DNA of 28,131 nt from DATMMS01 sp036824145 (lineage in GTDB: Bacteria; Chloroflexota; Dormibacteria; DASZGP01), in NCBI GenBank assembly GCA_036824145.1, contig DAITAT010000023.1, positions 1 through 28,131 of the forward strand. The letters run 5' to 3'. Every line of letters begins with the position of its first letter. The first letter of the stretch is position 1. This document shows, piece after piece, positions 14,221 to 22,092 of the stretch. The translations under genes were made by a program, and so were the position numbers. The notes below the pieces were generated by a model. The model was not told the DNA's origin. It did not search any database and saw only the letters and a program-made list of their open reading frames with translations.

Positions 14221-16248
14221 GTGGCGCGGTCGGGCAAAAAGGCGGCGCCCGACGTAGCCCCCCCGCTCGAAGACTGGCGGAGCCGGGCAGCCTGGCTGCG
14301 CGAGCAGCTGGAGCGCGCCAACCATCAGTACTACGTCCTCGACAGCCCCGAGATCTCTGACTACGAGTGGGACCAGATGTTCCGCGAGCTGGTCGGCTTG
14401 GAGGGCGCTCATCCCGAGCTGCAGAGCCCGGACTCGCCAACCCAGCGGATTGGCGAAGCCCCGGTCGACGCCTTCAAGAAGGTCCGCCACCGGATCCCGA
14501 TGTTGTCCCTGGGCAACGTCTTCGACGCCGACGAGCTGCGGGCCTGGCACAAGCGCGTCATTGGCCGGGTGGGGGAGAAGGTCGAGTACGTCACCGAGTT
14601 GAAGATCGACGGCCTGGCGATGAGCCTGACGTACCGCGATGGCAAGCTCGCCATCGGCGCCACCCGGGGTGACGGCACCGTCGGCGAGGACGTCACCAGC
14701 AACGTGCGCACCATCATGGACGTGCCCATGCGGCTGCGCGCCGGGGTGGGAGGAGTGCCGCCGGAGATCGAGGTCCGCGGCGAGGTCTACATGTCCAACT
14801 CCGCCTTCGCCGAGCTCAACCGCCGCCATGAGGAGGAGGGCAAGTCCCTCTTCCAGAACCCCCGCAACACCGCCGCCGGCTCGATCCGCCAGCTCGACCC
14901 CAGGCTGACCAAGCAGCGCAAGCTTCAGACCTTCATCTACGCGATGGACCCGACAGGCAGCGCCAAAACGCACGCCGAGGTGATGGAGCGGCTGAAGGAA
15001 CTGGGCTTCCGGGTCAACCCCAAGATGGCCGTCCACCAGAGCATCGCGCGGGTGCTCGGGTACATCGAGAGATGGCGTGATCAGCGCCACAAGCTCGACT
15101 ACGGCACCGATGGTGTGGTCATCAAGGTCAACGACCTGGGCCAGCAGCAGGAGTTGGGCTTCATCTCCCGCGAGCCGCGCTGGGCGATCGCGTTCAAATA
15201 CCCGCCGGAGGAGGCCCAGACGCTGCTTCGTGACATCGCTGTCAACGTCGGCCGTACCGGCGCGGTAACCCCCTTCGCGGTGCTGGAGCCGGTCTTCGTG
15301 GCGGGATCGACGCTGTCGTTGGCGACACTGCACAACGAAGACGACATCGCTCGCAAGGATGTCCGTGTTGGCGACACGGTAATCGTCCGCAAGGCCGGCG
15401 ACGTCATCCCCGAGGTTGTCGGCCCGGTGCTGGCGTCGCGGAAGAAGGGCGCACCCAAATGGAAGCCGCCCACGCACTGCCCACGTTGCGGCAGCGAGCT
15501 GGTGCGTGAGGCCGGGGAGGCGGTGCGGTACTGCATCAACCCAGAATGCCCCTCGCGGATCCTGGAGTCGATGGCGCACTTTGCCGGCGCGATGGACATC
15601 GATGGGCTCGGCTACATGATCGTCAGACAGCTGCTGGACCGAGGCTTGGTCAAGACCCCCGGTGACATCTACAAGCTGGCGCCCGAGGACCTGGTCAAGC
15701 TGGACGGCTTTGCCGAGAGGTCAGCGCAGAAGCTTCACCACAGCATCCAGCGGAGCAAGCAGACAACCCTGCCGCGGCTGCTGATCGCGCTCGGCATCCG
15801 GCACGTCGGGTACACAACCGCGGAGCTGCTGTCGCATGCATTCGGCACCATCGAGGCGCTGGAGGCCGCCGACGCGGCGCAGCTCAACGCTGTCGCGGGC
15901 ATAGGCCAGGTGGTGGCCCAGTCGGTCTACGACTTCTTCCGGAACCCGGCGTCCCGGCACCTGGTGCGCGAGCTCCTCGCAGCGGGTGTCAGGCCCGAGC
16001 CGCCCCCGCCACCAAAGGAGGGACCGCTGTCGGGCAAGACGTTCGTCATCACCGGCACGCTCTCGGAGCCGCGCAGCCAGTTCGAGAAGCGCATCGCCGA
16101 CCAAGGCGGCGCGACCGTCGACAGCGTCACCAAGACGACCGACTTCGTGGTCGTCGGCGACAGCCCGGGGACCAAGCTGGCCAGGGCCGAAAAGTTGGGC
16201 GTTGAGATCATCGACGAGTCGCGGCTCAGGGAGCTGATCGGCGAGTAA
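14221..16248 (+). CDS. ligA: NAD-dependent DNA ligase LigA
   Basis: Seals nicks in DNA using NAD, essential for joining Okazaki fragments. Residues 20-80 form the Ia domain for NMN binding; the adenylated lysine is Lys128 in ELKIDGLAMSL. The OB domain follows (around GRTGAVTPFAVLEPV), then a four-Cys zinc finger (CPRCGSEL and CINPEC), helix-hairpin-helix repeats, and a C-terminal BRCT domain (about 600-675). It is complete at 675 residues. GTG 14221 follows the helicase stop TAG directly, so the two are co-transcribed and probably translationally coupled; pairing of pcrA with ligA is widespread in bacteria. Confidence 0.98.
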   Translation: MARSGKKAAPDVAPPLEDWRSRAAWLREQLERANHQYYVLDSPEISDYEWDQMFRELVGLEGAHPELQSPDSPTQRIGEAPVDAFKKVRHRIPMLSLGNVFDADELRAWHKRVIGRVGEKVEYVTELKIDGLAMSLTYRDGKLAIGATRGDGTVGEDVTSNVRTIMDVPMRLRAGVGGVPPEIEVRGEVYMSNSAFAELNRRHEEEGKSLFQNPRNTAAGSIRQLDPRLTKQRKLQTFIYAMDPTGSAKTHAEVMERLKELGFRVNPKMAVHQSIARVLGYIERWRDQRHKLDYGTDGVVIKVNDLGQQQELGFISREPRWAIAFKYPPEEAQTLLRDIAVNVGRTGAVTPFAVLEPVFVAGSTLSLATLHNEDDIARKDVRVGDTVIVRKAGDVIPEVVGPVLASRKKGAPKWKPPTHCPRCGSELVREAGEAVRYCINPECPSRILESMAHFAGAMDIDGLGYMIVRQLLDRGLVKTPGDIYKLAPEDLVKLDGFAERSAQKLHHSIQRSKQTTLPRLLIALGIRHVGYTTAELLSHAFGTIEALEAADAAQLNAVAGIGQVVAQSVYDFFRNPASRHLVRELLAAGVRPEPPPPPKEGPLSGKTFVITGTLSEPRSQFEKRIADQGGATVDSVTKTTDFVVVGDSPGTKLARAEKLGVEIIDESRLRELIGE

Positions 16249-16263
16249 GCCGGGCAAGCGGCC

Positions 16264-16269
16264 TAAACT
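16264..16269 (+). promoter_or_regulatory. Putative -10 element of the GNAT-like gene (leaderless)
   Basis: TAAACT lies 6 bases before GTG 16276, identical in sequence and spacing to the element at def. It predicts a leaderless transcript starting 15 bases after the ligA stop. Confidence 0.5.
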
Positions 16270-16275
16270 TCAGCC

Positions 16276-17049
16276 GTGACCACAACGGCGCTCCGGACTG
16301 TCACCCTGGCCGATCGCCCCGACCTGGTCGACGCGCTCCGGGCCTCGGGCCTTGACGGCACCCTCAGCTGGCCCGCGTTCTACGAAGGCAGCCCGGTAAG
16401 AGCGCTGTACTGGGACAGGACCTACACGGAATTCCCGGCCCACCAGGTGCTCTTCCTCGACGACGCCGACGTCATCGTCGCGTGCGGTCACACCCTCCCC
16501 CTGCACTGGGACGGCACGGCCGAGGGCTTGTCTGCCGGGTGGGACCAGGCGCTTGAACTGGCCTTCGCGGCCAACCGCAAACCCAACACGTTGCTGGCGG
16601 CTTCGGCGGTCGCACACCCGGCGATGCGCAAAATCGGCCTGGGCACCGACATCCTCAAGAGCATGCGAGCCCTGGCCGTGGACCAGGGCCTTACCAGCCT
16701 GCTGGCGCCGGTGCGCCCGAACCGCAAGGAGTCCTACCCGCTGGCCAAGTTCGAGGAGTACATCGGCTGGACTCACCCCGACGGTAGCGCTTTCGACCCC
16801 TGGCTCCGGGTCCACCTCCAGCTCGGCGGCAGGATCCTGATGGTGGCGCCGGAATCGATGGTGGTGGAAGGCACCGTCGAGCAGTGGGCTGTCTGGACCG
16901 GCGGTACCTTCCCCGCCACCGGCGCCTACGTCGTGCCGGGCGGCCTGGCGCCTGTGCACATCGATTTGGAGCACGACCTGGGCCGCTACGTCGAACCCAA
17001 TGTGTGGGTCGAGCACCGCCTGGTGGAGGAGCGGGGCAAAGCGAAATAG
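16276..17049 (+). CDS. GNAT-fold acetyltransferase-like protein of unknown substrate
   Basis: A 257-residue soluble protein. Residues 100-140 contain HPAMRKIGLGTDILKSMRALAVDQG, which resembles GNAT motif A (a strand, a Gly-rich turn GLG, then a helix) followed by a strand reading LLAPVRPNRKESYPL. Beyond about residue 165 it has WTHPDGSAFDPWLRVHLQLGG and a Trp-rich segment that I do not recognise. There is no signal peptide, membrane segment or metal motif. It has its own -10-like box and stands alone between ligA and gatC, so the context gives no clue to its role. It could be an acyltransferase that has lost activity; GNAT membership is itself moderate. Confidence 0.6.
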   Translation: MTTTALRTVTLADRPDLVDALRASGLDGTLSWPAFYEGSPVRALYWDRTYTEFPAHQVLFLDDADVIVACGHTLPLHWDGTAEGLSAGWDQALELAFAANRKPNTLLAASAVAHPAMRKIGLGTDILKSMRALAVDQGLTSLLAPVRPNRKESYPLAKFEEYIGWTHPDGSAFDPWLRVHLQLGGRILMVAPESMVVEGTVEQWAVWTGGTFPATGAYVVPGGLAPVHIDLEHDLGRYVEPNVWVEHRLVEERGKAK

Positions 17050-17093
17050 GTTCGAAGTAAGTTCCGGTACCCGGCGACCGCTCCGCCGGTCTC

Positions 17094-17099
17094 TACAAT
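17094..17099 (+). promoter_or_regulatory. Putative -10 element of gatC
   Basis: TACAAT, one base from the consensus TATAAT, lies 9 bases before GTG 17109. It predicts a leaderless or very short-leader mRNA for gatC-gatA. No -35 at normal distance. Confidence 0.5.
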
Positions 17100-17108
17100 C
17101 TTGAACCC

Positions 17109-17396
17109 GTGAAGTTGACGCTTGAGCAGGTGCGACACGTCGCCGAACTGGCCCGCCTGGGCCTGAGCGACGACGAGCTGGAGGCGCTCGCCTCGGAGCT
17201 TTCCAGCATCCTCGAGTACATCGACCAACTGGAGCAGCTCGACACTGGCGCGATCGCGCCCACGGCCCAGGTCGGCGAGCTGGTCGATGTCATGCGGGAC
17301 GATGAGGTCAAGCTGTCCTTCGATCCGGAAGAGGCGCTGGCCAACGCGCCCTCGAGGGAAGGCAGCTACTTCCGGGTGCGGGCGATGCAGGAATGA
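17109..17396 (+). CDS. gatC: Aspartyl/glutamyl-tRNA amidotransferase subunit C
   Basis: Small scaffold subunit that wraps GatA and links it to GatB. The 95-residue sequence begins VKLTLEQVRHVAELARLGLSD, the family helix, continues with ILEYIDQLEQLDT and ends in EGSYFRVRAMQE. GTG 17109 gives the usual N-terminus. The stop overlaps the gatA ATG (ATGA), so production of C and A is likely linked. GatCAB converts Glu-tRNA(Gln) and/or Asp-tRNA(Asn) to the correct aminoacyl form in organisms lacking GlnRS or AsnRS. Confidence 0.95.
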   Translation: MKLTLEQVRHVAELARLGLSDDELEALASELSSILEYIDQLEQLDTGAIAPTAQVGELVDVMRDDEVKLSFDPEEALANAPSREGSYFRVRAMQE

Positions 17397-18856
17397 GCGC
17401 AAATTCCTCGATTGCCGAGCTGAGCGCCGCCTTGAAGGCGGGCGAGACCAGCTCCCGCGAGCTGGCGCAGGCCTCGCTGGACCGGGTCGCCGAGGTCGAT
17501 CAGAAGCTCGGCGCCTTCCTGACGACGACCCCGGAATTGGCGCTGGAGGCCGCCGACGCCGCCGACCGCGCCATCGCCTCGGGCGCAGCCGGCCCGCTCG
17601 CCGGCATCCCGCTGGCGGTCAAGGACGTGCTTTGCCTCAAGGGCGTCGAGTGCACCGCGGGATCGAAGATCCTGGCGGGATTCGTGCCCCCGTACACCGC
17701 GACGACAGTCCAGCGTGCCCTCGATGCGGGGGCGGTGCCGATCGGCAAGACAAACTGCGATGAGTTCGCGATGGGCTCCTCCAACGAGAACTCGGCCTAT
17801 CGCCCGGTGTCCAACCCGTGGGACCTGTCCCGCGTTCCCGGCGGTTCCTCAGGGGGCTCGGCGGTAGCGGTGGCATCCGGCGAGGCGGTCCTGGCCCTGG
17901 CCAGCGACACCGGCGGCTCGATCCGCCAGCCGGCAGCTCTCACCGGGGTCGTCGGCCTCAAGCCCACCTACGGGCGCACCAGCCGGTACGGCCTGATCGC
18001 CTTCGCCAGCTCGCTGGACCACGTCGGAACCTTCACCAATACCGTCGCCGACGCCGCCGTTGCGCTGGAGGCCATTGGCGGCCACGACCGGCTCGACTCC
18101 ACCAGCTCGCCGCGGCCGGTCGACGGCGTCGGGGCGGGCCTGCGCGACGGTGTCGCGGGGCTGAGGCTGGGCGTGCCGAGCGAGTATTTCATCGACGGTA
18201 TGGAGGTCGGCGTGGACGCGGCGGTCCGCGCGGCGATCGGCGAGCTCGAGAGGGAGGGCGCCGAACTGGTCGAGATCAGCCTGCCCCACACCTCGTACGG
18301 GGTGGCGATCTACTACATCCTGGCGCCGGCCGAAGCCTCCTCCAACCTGGCCCGCATGGACGGCGTGCGCTTCGGCCACTCCGCTCCCGATGCGCGCTCA
18401 GTGGTGGCCCAGTACCTGAAGTCGCGCGACGAGGGCTTCGGCACCGAGGTCAAACGCCGGATCATGATCGGTACCTACGCCCTCAGCTCGGGCTACTACG
18501 ACGCCTACTACGTCAAGGCCCAGAGGGCCCGGACGCTGGTCAAGCAAGACTTCGACGAGGCCTTCAAGTCGGTCGATGCGATCGTCTGCGCGACCTCGCC
18601 GACGGTCGCCTTTCCCATCGGTGCCAAGACCCACGACCCGCTGGCGATGTACCTCAACGACGTCCTCACCATCCCCGCCGACCTGGCCGGGATCCCCGCG
18701 GTCTCAATTCCTTGCGGGTTCTCCGAGGGACTGCCGGTGGGTCTGCAGGTGATGGGGCCGTCATGGCGCGAAGATATCGTGCTGCGAGTCGCGGCTGGCT
18801 ACGAGTCTCTCAATGACTGGCGATCTCACCAGCCGACCGCGCTGGGTGCGGCCTGA
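17393..18856 (+). CDS. gatA: Aspartyl/glutamyl-tRNA amidotransferase subunit A
   Basis: The glutaminase subunit that releases ammonia from glutamine and channels it to GatB. It is a member of the amidase signature family with an intact catalytic triad: Lys77 in AVKDVL, the cis-Ser152 in GGSSGGS and the nucleophile Ser176 in DTGGSIRQPA. The residues following, TGVVGLKPTYGRTSRYGLIAFASSLDHVG, are near-invariant in GatA and distinguish it from generic amidases. It has 487 residues, normal length. ATG 17393 overlaps the gatC stop. gatB follows only after the insertion of a small membrane-protein gene. Confidence 0.97.
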   Translation: MSANSSIAELSAALKAGETSSRELAQASLDRVAEVDQKLGAFLTTTPELALEAADAADRAIASGAAGPLAGIPLAVKDVLCLKGVECTAGSKILAGFVPPYTATTVQRALDAGAVPIGKTNCDEFAMGSSNENSAYRPVSNPWDLSRVPGGSSGGSAVAVASGEAVLALASDTGGSIRQPAALTGVVGLKPTYGRTSRYGLIAFASSLDHVGTFTNTVADAAVALEAIGGHDRLDSTSSPRPVDGVGAGLRDGVAGLRLGVPSEYFIDGMEVGVDAAVRAAIGELEREGAELVEISLPHTSYGVAIYYILAPAEASSNLARMDGVRFGHSAPDARSVVAQYLKSRDEGFGTEVKRRIMIGTYALSSGYYDAYYVKAQRARTLVKQDFDEAFKSVDAIVCATSPTVAFPIGAKTHDPLAMYLNDVLTIPADLAGIPAVSIPCGFSEGLPVGLQVMGPSWREDIVLRVAAGYESLNDWRSHQPTALGAA

Positions 18857-18870
18857 ACGGGTTCGCAGTC

Positions 18871-18876
18871 TAGAAT
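18871..18876 (+). promoter_or_regulatory. Putative -10 element before the GlsB-like gene
   Basis: TAGAAT lies 10 bases before ATG 18887, which opens a 7-codon mini-ORF. The sequence is identical to the box before the helicase leader ORF. It would give the GlsB-like gene, and perhaps gatB, a promoter separate from gatC-gatA. Confidence 0.45.
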
Positions 18877-18886
18877 CCGGACAGGC

Positions 18887-18910
18887 ATGGGCATTTTGGA
18901 GATCGAGTGA
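18887..18910 (+). other. 7-codon mini-ORF coupled to the GlsB-like gene (MGILEIE)
   Basis: ATG 18887 to TGA 18908-18910; the stop overlaps the next start as TGATG. It also contains the GGAG (18898-18901) that serves as the ribosome binding site of the following gene, 8 bases before ATG 18910, so the frame may be incidental. Confidence 0.25.
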
Positions 18911-19209
18911 TGGTTGCTGTCTTGCCCGCCGCGGTAGTCGCGCTGGAACCGGGGGGATTGCTGTCCTGGCTGATCGTCGGCCTGATCGCCGGGGCGCTCG
19001 CCGGCCGCGTCGTCGAAGGACGCGGGCTCGGCTGCCTGGGCGACATCGTCGTGGGCATCGTGGGGGCCGTCCTCGGCGGTCTGATCGTGGGACAGTTGGG
19101 CATCCTCAGCGGCACGTTGCGATTCTGGGAGACCGTGGTGGTGGCTTTCTTCGGCGCCGTGGTCTTCCTCGCCCTGGTCCGGCTCGTGACCCGCTCCCGC
19201 CGACACTGA
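18910..19209 (+). CDS. Small membrane protein, GlsB/YeaQ/YmgE (transglycosylase-associated) family
   Basis: A 99-residue protein with three hydrophobic helices: about 16-34 (LLSWLIVGLIAGALAGRVV), 44-66 (DIVVGIVGAVLGGLIVGQL) and 72-92 (ETVVVAFFGAVVFLALV), ending in a basic RSRRH tail. Gly-rich helices with GLIAGALAGR and GDIVVGIVGAVLGG are the family pattern. The family is linked to stress response and envelope in some bacteria, but its function is not established. ATG 18910 is preceded by GGAG at 8 bases; GTG 18907 is an alternative. It separates gatA from gatB, which is unusual. Confidence 0.85.
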   Translation: MVAVLPAAVVALEPGGLLSWLIVGLIAGALAGRVVEGRGLGCLGDIVVGIVGAVLGGLIVGQLGILSGTLRFWETVVVAFFGAVVFLALVRLVTRSRRH

Positions 19210-19230
19210 GCTCTTACTTCCGCTTCCGAC

Positions 19231-20715
19231 ATGGCGGTTGAGGTGAGCACTGAGATCGAGCCTGTAATCGGCCTTGAGGTCCATGCCCAGCTGCTGACCC
19301 AGAGCAAGATGTTCTGCTCCTGCTCCGCTGCGTACCTTGCCGGCGAGCCCAACAGCAACACCTGCCCGGTGTGCCTCGGGCTGCCCGGGTCGCTGCCGGT
19401 GATCAACCGAAGGGCGGTCGAGTTGACGATTCGGACAGCACTGGCATTGAACGGCGATATCGCCGAATTCAGCAAGTTCGACCGCAAGAACTACTTCTAT
19501 CCAGACCTGCCCAAGGGCTACCAGATTTCGCAGTACGACCTGCCGCTGTCGACCGGTGGCCACCTCGACATCGAGCTGGATGGCGGGTCAGTGCGCGTCG
19601 GCATTACCCGGGTCCATCTCGAGGAGGACACCGGCAAGCTCACCCACGAGGGAGCGATCGACACCTCGAGTTGGTCTCTGGTCAACCTCAACCGGGCCGG
19701 CGTGCCCCTCATGGAAATCGTTTCCGAACCCGACCTCAGGAGCGCCGACGCGGCGCGCGAGTACATGCAGCGGCTGCGCCAGATCCTGGTCTGGATCGGC
19801 GTCAACGACGGCAACCTGGAGGAGGGGAGCCTGCGGTGCGACGCCAACGTCTCAGTGCGTCAGGCCGGCGCCACCGGGCTCGGCACCAAGGTCGAGGTCA
19901 AGAACATGAATAGCTTCCGCGCTGTTCACCTGGCGCTGGGCTACGAGATCGAGCGGCAGCGGGCGGCGATGATCGCCGGCGAGCCCATCGTCCAGGAGAC
20001 CCGCGGTTGGAACGAGGCGCGCGGGGTCACCGTGGGTCAGCGCTCCAAGGAGTACGCGCACGACTACCGCTATTTCCCCGAGCCGGACCTGCCGCCGCTC
20101 CAGCTGGGCAGTGACCTGGTCGAAAGGATTCGCGCCGAGCTCCCGGAGCTGCCGGCGGCTAGGGCGGCGCGCTTCCGCGACCAGCTCGGCCTGTCCGCCT
20201 ACGACGCCGACCAGCTCACGGCCAGCAGCGACCTTGCCGACTACTTCGAGGCGGTGGTGGGCGGCATCCCAGCCGGTATGGAGAAGGAGGCGGCCAACTG
20301 GGTCATCGGCGAGGTCAACCGCGCCGTCAATGAGAGCGAAGGAGCCATCGGGAGCCTCAGAGTCCGACCGGCCGCCCTCTCCGCCCTGATCGGGCGAAAG
20401 GCGGCCGGTGCCATCAGCAACAACCAGGCCAAGCAGGTCTTTGCGGCGCTCGCCGGGGGCGAAGCCGTGGCCGAGGACGCCGCCGCCGTCGACGAGGTCA
20501 TCGCTGCGCGGGGGATGGAGCAGGTCAGCGACAGCTCCCAGCTCGAGGCCTGGGTGGACGAGGCGCTGGCGACCGAGCCCCAGGCGGCGGCCGACTTCCA
20601 GGCCGGCAACGAGCGCGCCATCGGCCGGCTCGTCGGCGCGGTCATGCGCGTCAGTGGCGGCAAGGCCAACGGCCCCGCCGTCAGCGAGCTGCTACGCAAG
20701 AAGCTGGGCGCCTAG
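19231..20715 (+). CDS. gatB: Aspartyl/glutamyl-tRNA amidotransferase subunit B
   Basis: Binds the misacylated tRNA, activates the side chain with ATP and amidates it with ammonia from GatA. It begins EIEPVIGLEVHAQLLTQSKMF; the zinc ligands are Cys29, Cys31, Cys45 and Cys48 in CSCS and NTCPVCLGLPGSLPV. FDRKNYFYPDLPKGYQISQ, RCDANVSVR and GTKVEVKNMNSFRAV follow, as in all GatB. The C-terminal helical and YqeY-like domain (about 335-494) binds tRNA. It has 494 residues. It starts 21 bases after the GlsB-like stop with no strong ribosome binding site; TTACTT at 19214 is at best a weak -10. The 3' end is 4 bases from the next gene. Confidence 0.97.
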   Translation: MAVEVSTEIEPVIGLEVHAQLLTQSKMFCSCSAAYLAGEPNSNTCPVCLGLPGSLPVINRRAVELTIRTALALNGDIAEFSKFDRKNYFYPDLPKGYQISQYDLPLSTGGHLDIELDGGSVRVGITRVHLEEDTGKLTHEGAIDTSSWSLVNLNRAGVPLMEIVSEPDLRSADAAREYMQRLRQILVWIGVNDGNLEEGSLRCDANVSVRQAGATGLGTKVEVKNMNSFRAVHLALGYEIERQRAAMIAGEPIVQETRGWNEARGVTVGQRSKEYAHDYRYFPEPDLPPLQLGSDLVERIRAELPELPAARAARFRDQLGLSAYDADQLTASSDLADYFEAVVGGIPAGMEKEAANWVIGEVNRAVNESEGAIGSLRVRPAALSALIGRKAAGAISNNQAKQVFAALAGGEAVAEDAAAVDEVIAARGMEQVSDSSQLEAWVDEALATEPQAAADFQAGNERAIGRLVGAVMRVSGGKANGPAVSELLRKKLGA

Positions 20716-20719
20716 CGTC

Positions 20720-22033
20720 GTGGCGGAGCCCCCCGAGAGCGACGTTTCATCGCAATGGCTTGAACTATCGGTGGGGGAGATGACCTACGGCGCCGCTGCC
20801 CTCGCGCGCACCCCCGAGGGCCAGGTGGTTTTTGTCGACGATGCCCTCCCCGGCGAGCGGGTCCGTGCTGAAATCGCCACCAGGCGCCGCAACTACCTCC
20901 AGACCCGGGCGGTGCAAATCCTCGAGGCGGCCCCCAGCCGCGTGCTCCCGCCGTGCCGTTACGTCCCTGAATGCGGCGGCTGCCAGTGGCAGCACGCCAC
21001 CTACGACCAGCAGCTGGAGATGAAGCGCCAGGTGCTGGCGGAGACATTACGGCGGGCGGGTGCGGAGGCACCCGCACCGGAGCTGGTGCCGGCACCCGAG
21101 GCTTACCGATACCGCATCCGGGGTGAGTTCCACGTCGTCAAGCCCAAGGGCGACGTGGGCTCTCACGAGCTCGGCTTCAACAGGCGGCGCACCTATGAGC
21201 TGGTGCCGGTCGACGACTGCCTCATCCATCACCAGAACATCGCCGACGCACTGGCCGGGATTCGTCGTGGGCTCGACCAGGCGGGCTCCGGCACACTCCG
21301 CTCGATCCACCTGACCACACACCCGACCCGGCGGGAGCTGCTCTGGCGAGGCCTCGGCGGGAAGGTCCCCGCCGGCCTACAGGAAGCCCTTGCGGCTGAG
21401 CTCGAGGGCTACCTCGTGCACCAGGACAGCCTCACCGTCGAGTACGACGGCGCCGCCATCGACGGCCGCGAGGGAGAGCCGTTGGTCTTCAGGGTCGACT
21501 CTGAGTGCTTCGTCCAGGTCAACCACGCGCAGGCCCACAACCTCTACCGTCTCGCGCTTGGCTACCTGGGCGACCGTCCGGGGGGCCTGGTCGAGGGCTA
21601 CGCCGGCTTTGGCGCGATGTCAATCATGGCGGCGACCCGACCCGCGGTCGAGGCCCGGCCGACGCGGGTGACGATGATCGAAGAGGCCAGGGCGGCCGCG
21701 GTCCTGGCCCGGCTCCACGTCCGGCTCCACGGGGTAGCCAATGCCGCGGTGCTCCGGGGCCGCTTGGAGGACAAGCTCTTGCAGCTGGAACCGGACGAAG
21801 TCGACAGCCTGATCGTGGATCCGCCGCGCGCCGGCTGCGCTCCGCCGGTGCTGGCGGAGGTGGCCCGGCTGCATCCACAACGACTGGTCTACGTATCCTG
21901 CGATCCAGCCACCCTGGGCCGCGACCTCGCCCGCCTCCGGCAGCACGGCTACCGCGTTGAGGCGCAGGCGCTGGTCGACATGTTCCCCCAGACCTACCAC
22001 GTCGAGACCGCCAGCCTGTTGGTGCCCGGTTAA
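20720..22033 (+). CDS. RNA uracil-C5 methyltransferase, RlmD/TrmA family
   Basis: Methylates a uracil at C5 using SAM, most likely in 23S rRNA or the tRNA T-loop. Residues 12-68 form a TRAM RNA-binding domain. The iron-sulfur cluster ligands Cys79, Cys85, Cys88 (CRYVPECGGC) and Cys167 match the RlmD arrangement. The SAM site is EGYAGFGAMS, a variant of the usual D-x-Y-C-G-x-G. DPPRAG and the catalytic Cys394 in YVSCDPATLGRDL are present, followed by DMFPQTYHVET. It has 437 residues. GTG 20720, 4 bases after the gatB stop, starts just before the TRAM domain; the longer open frame upstream is a shadow of gatB. RlmD and RlmCD-type targets cannot be separated from sequence alone, so no symbol is assigned. 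Confidence 0.9.
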   Translation: MAEPPESDVSSQWLELSVGEMTYGAAALARTPEGQVVFVDDALPGERVRAEIATRRRNYLQTRAVQILEAAPSRVLPPCRYVPECGGCQWQHATYDQQLEMKRQVLAETLRRAGAEAPAPELVPAPEAYRYRIRGEFHVVKPKGDVGSHELGFNRRRTYELVPVDDCLIHHQNIADALAGIRRGLDQAGSGTLRSIHLTTHPTRRELLWRGLGGKVPAGLQEALAAELEGYLVHQDSLTVEYDGAAIDGREGEPLVFRVDSECFVQVNHAQAHNLYRLALGYLGDRPGGLVEGYAGFGAMSIMAATRPAVEARPTRVTMIEEARAAAVLARLHVRLHGVANAAVLRGRLEDKLLQLEPDEVDSLIVDPPRAGCAPPVLAEVARLHPQRLVYVSCDPATLGRDLARLRQHGYRVEAQALVDMFPQTYHVETASLLVPG

Positions 22034-22054
22034 GCGCCAGTCTGAATTGGGGGC

Positions 22055-22082
22055 TTGGTTTTCGGGGTCTCCCCGCTAAGAT
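22055..22082 (+). promoter_or_regulatory. Putative sortase promoter
   Basis: TTGGTT (22055-22060) and TAAGAT (22077-22082) are 16 bases apart, a fair -35/-10 pair. TAAGAT ends 10 bases before ATG 22093. The earlier ATG at 22081 overlaps the -10 itself and is therefore unlikely to be transcribed. Confidence 0.5.
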
Positions 22083-22092
22083 GGGGTCACAG

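Noticed and set aside
13552..15579. 675-residue open frame on the - strand opposite the helicase and ligA
   Set aside because: Same antisense shadow effect; it crosses two well-supported + strand genes and shows no recognisable motif.
22063..22075. GGGG-TCT-CCCC hairpin after the methyltransferase gene as a terminator
   Set aside because: There is no run of T after it and it lies within the proposed sortase promoter; chance in GC-rich DNA.
22081..22092. ATG 22081 as sortase start
   Set aside because: It overlaps the TAAGAT -10-like box; ATG 22093 gives a normal basic N-terminus and anchor.
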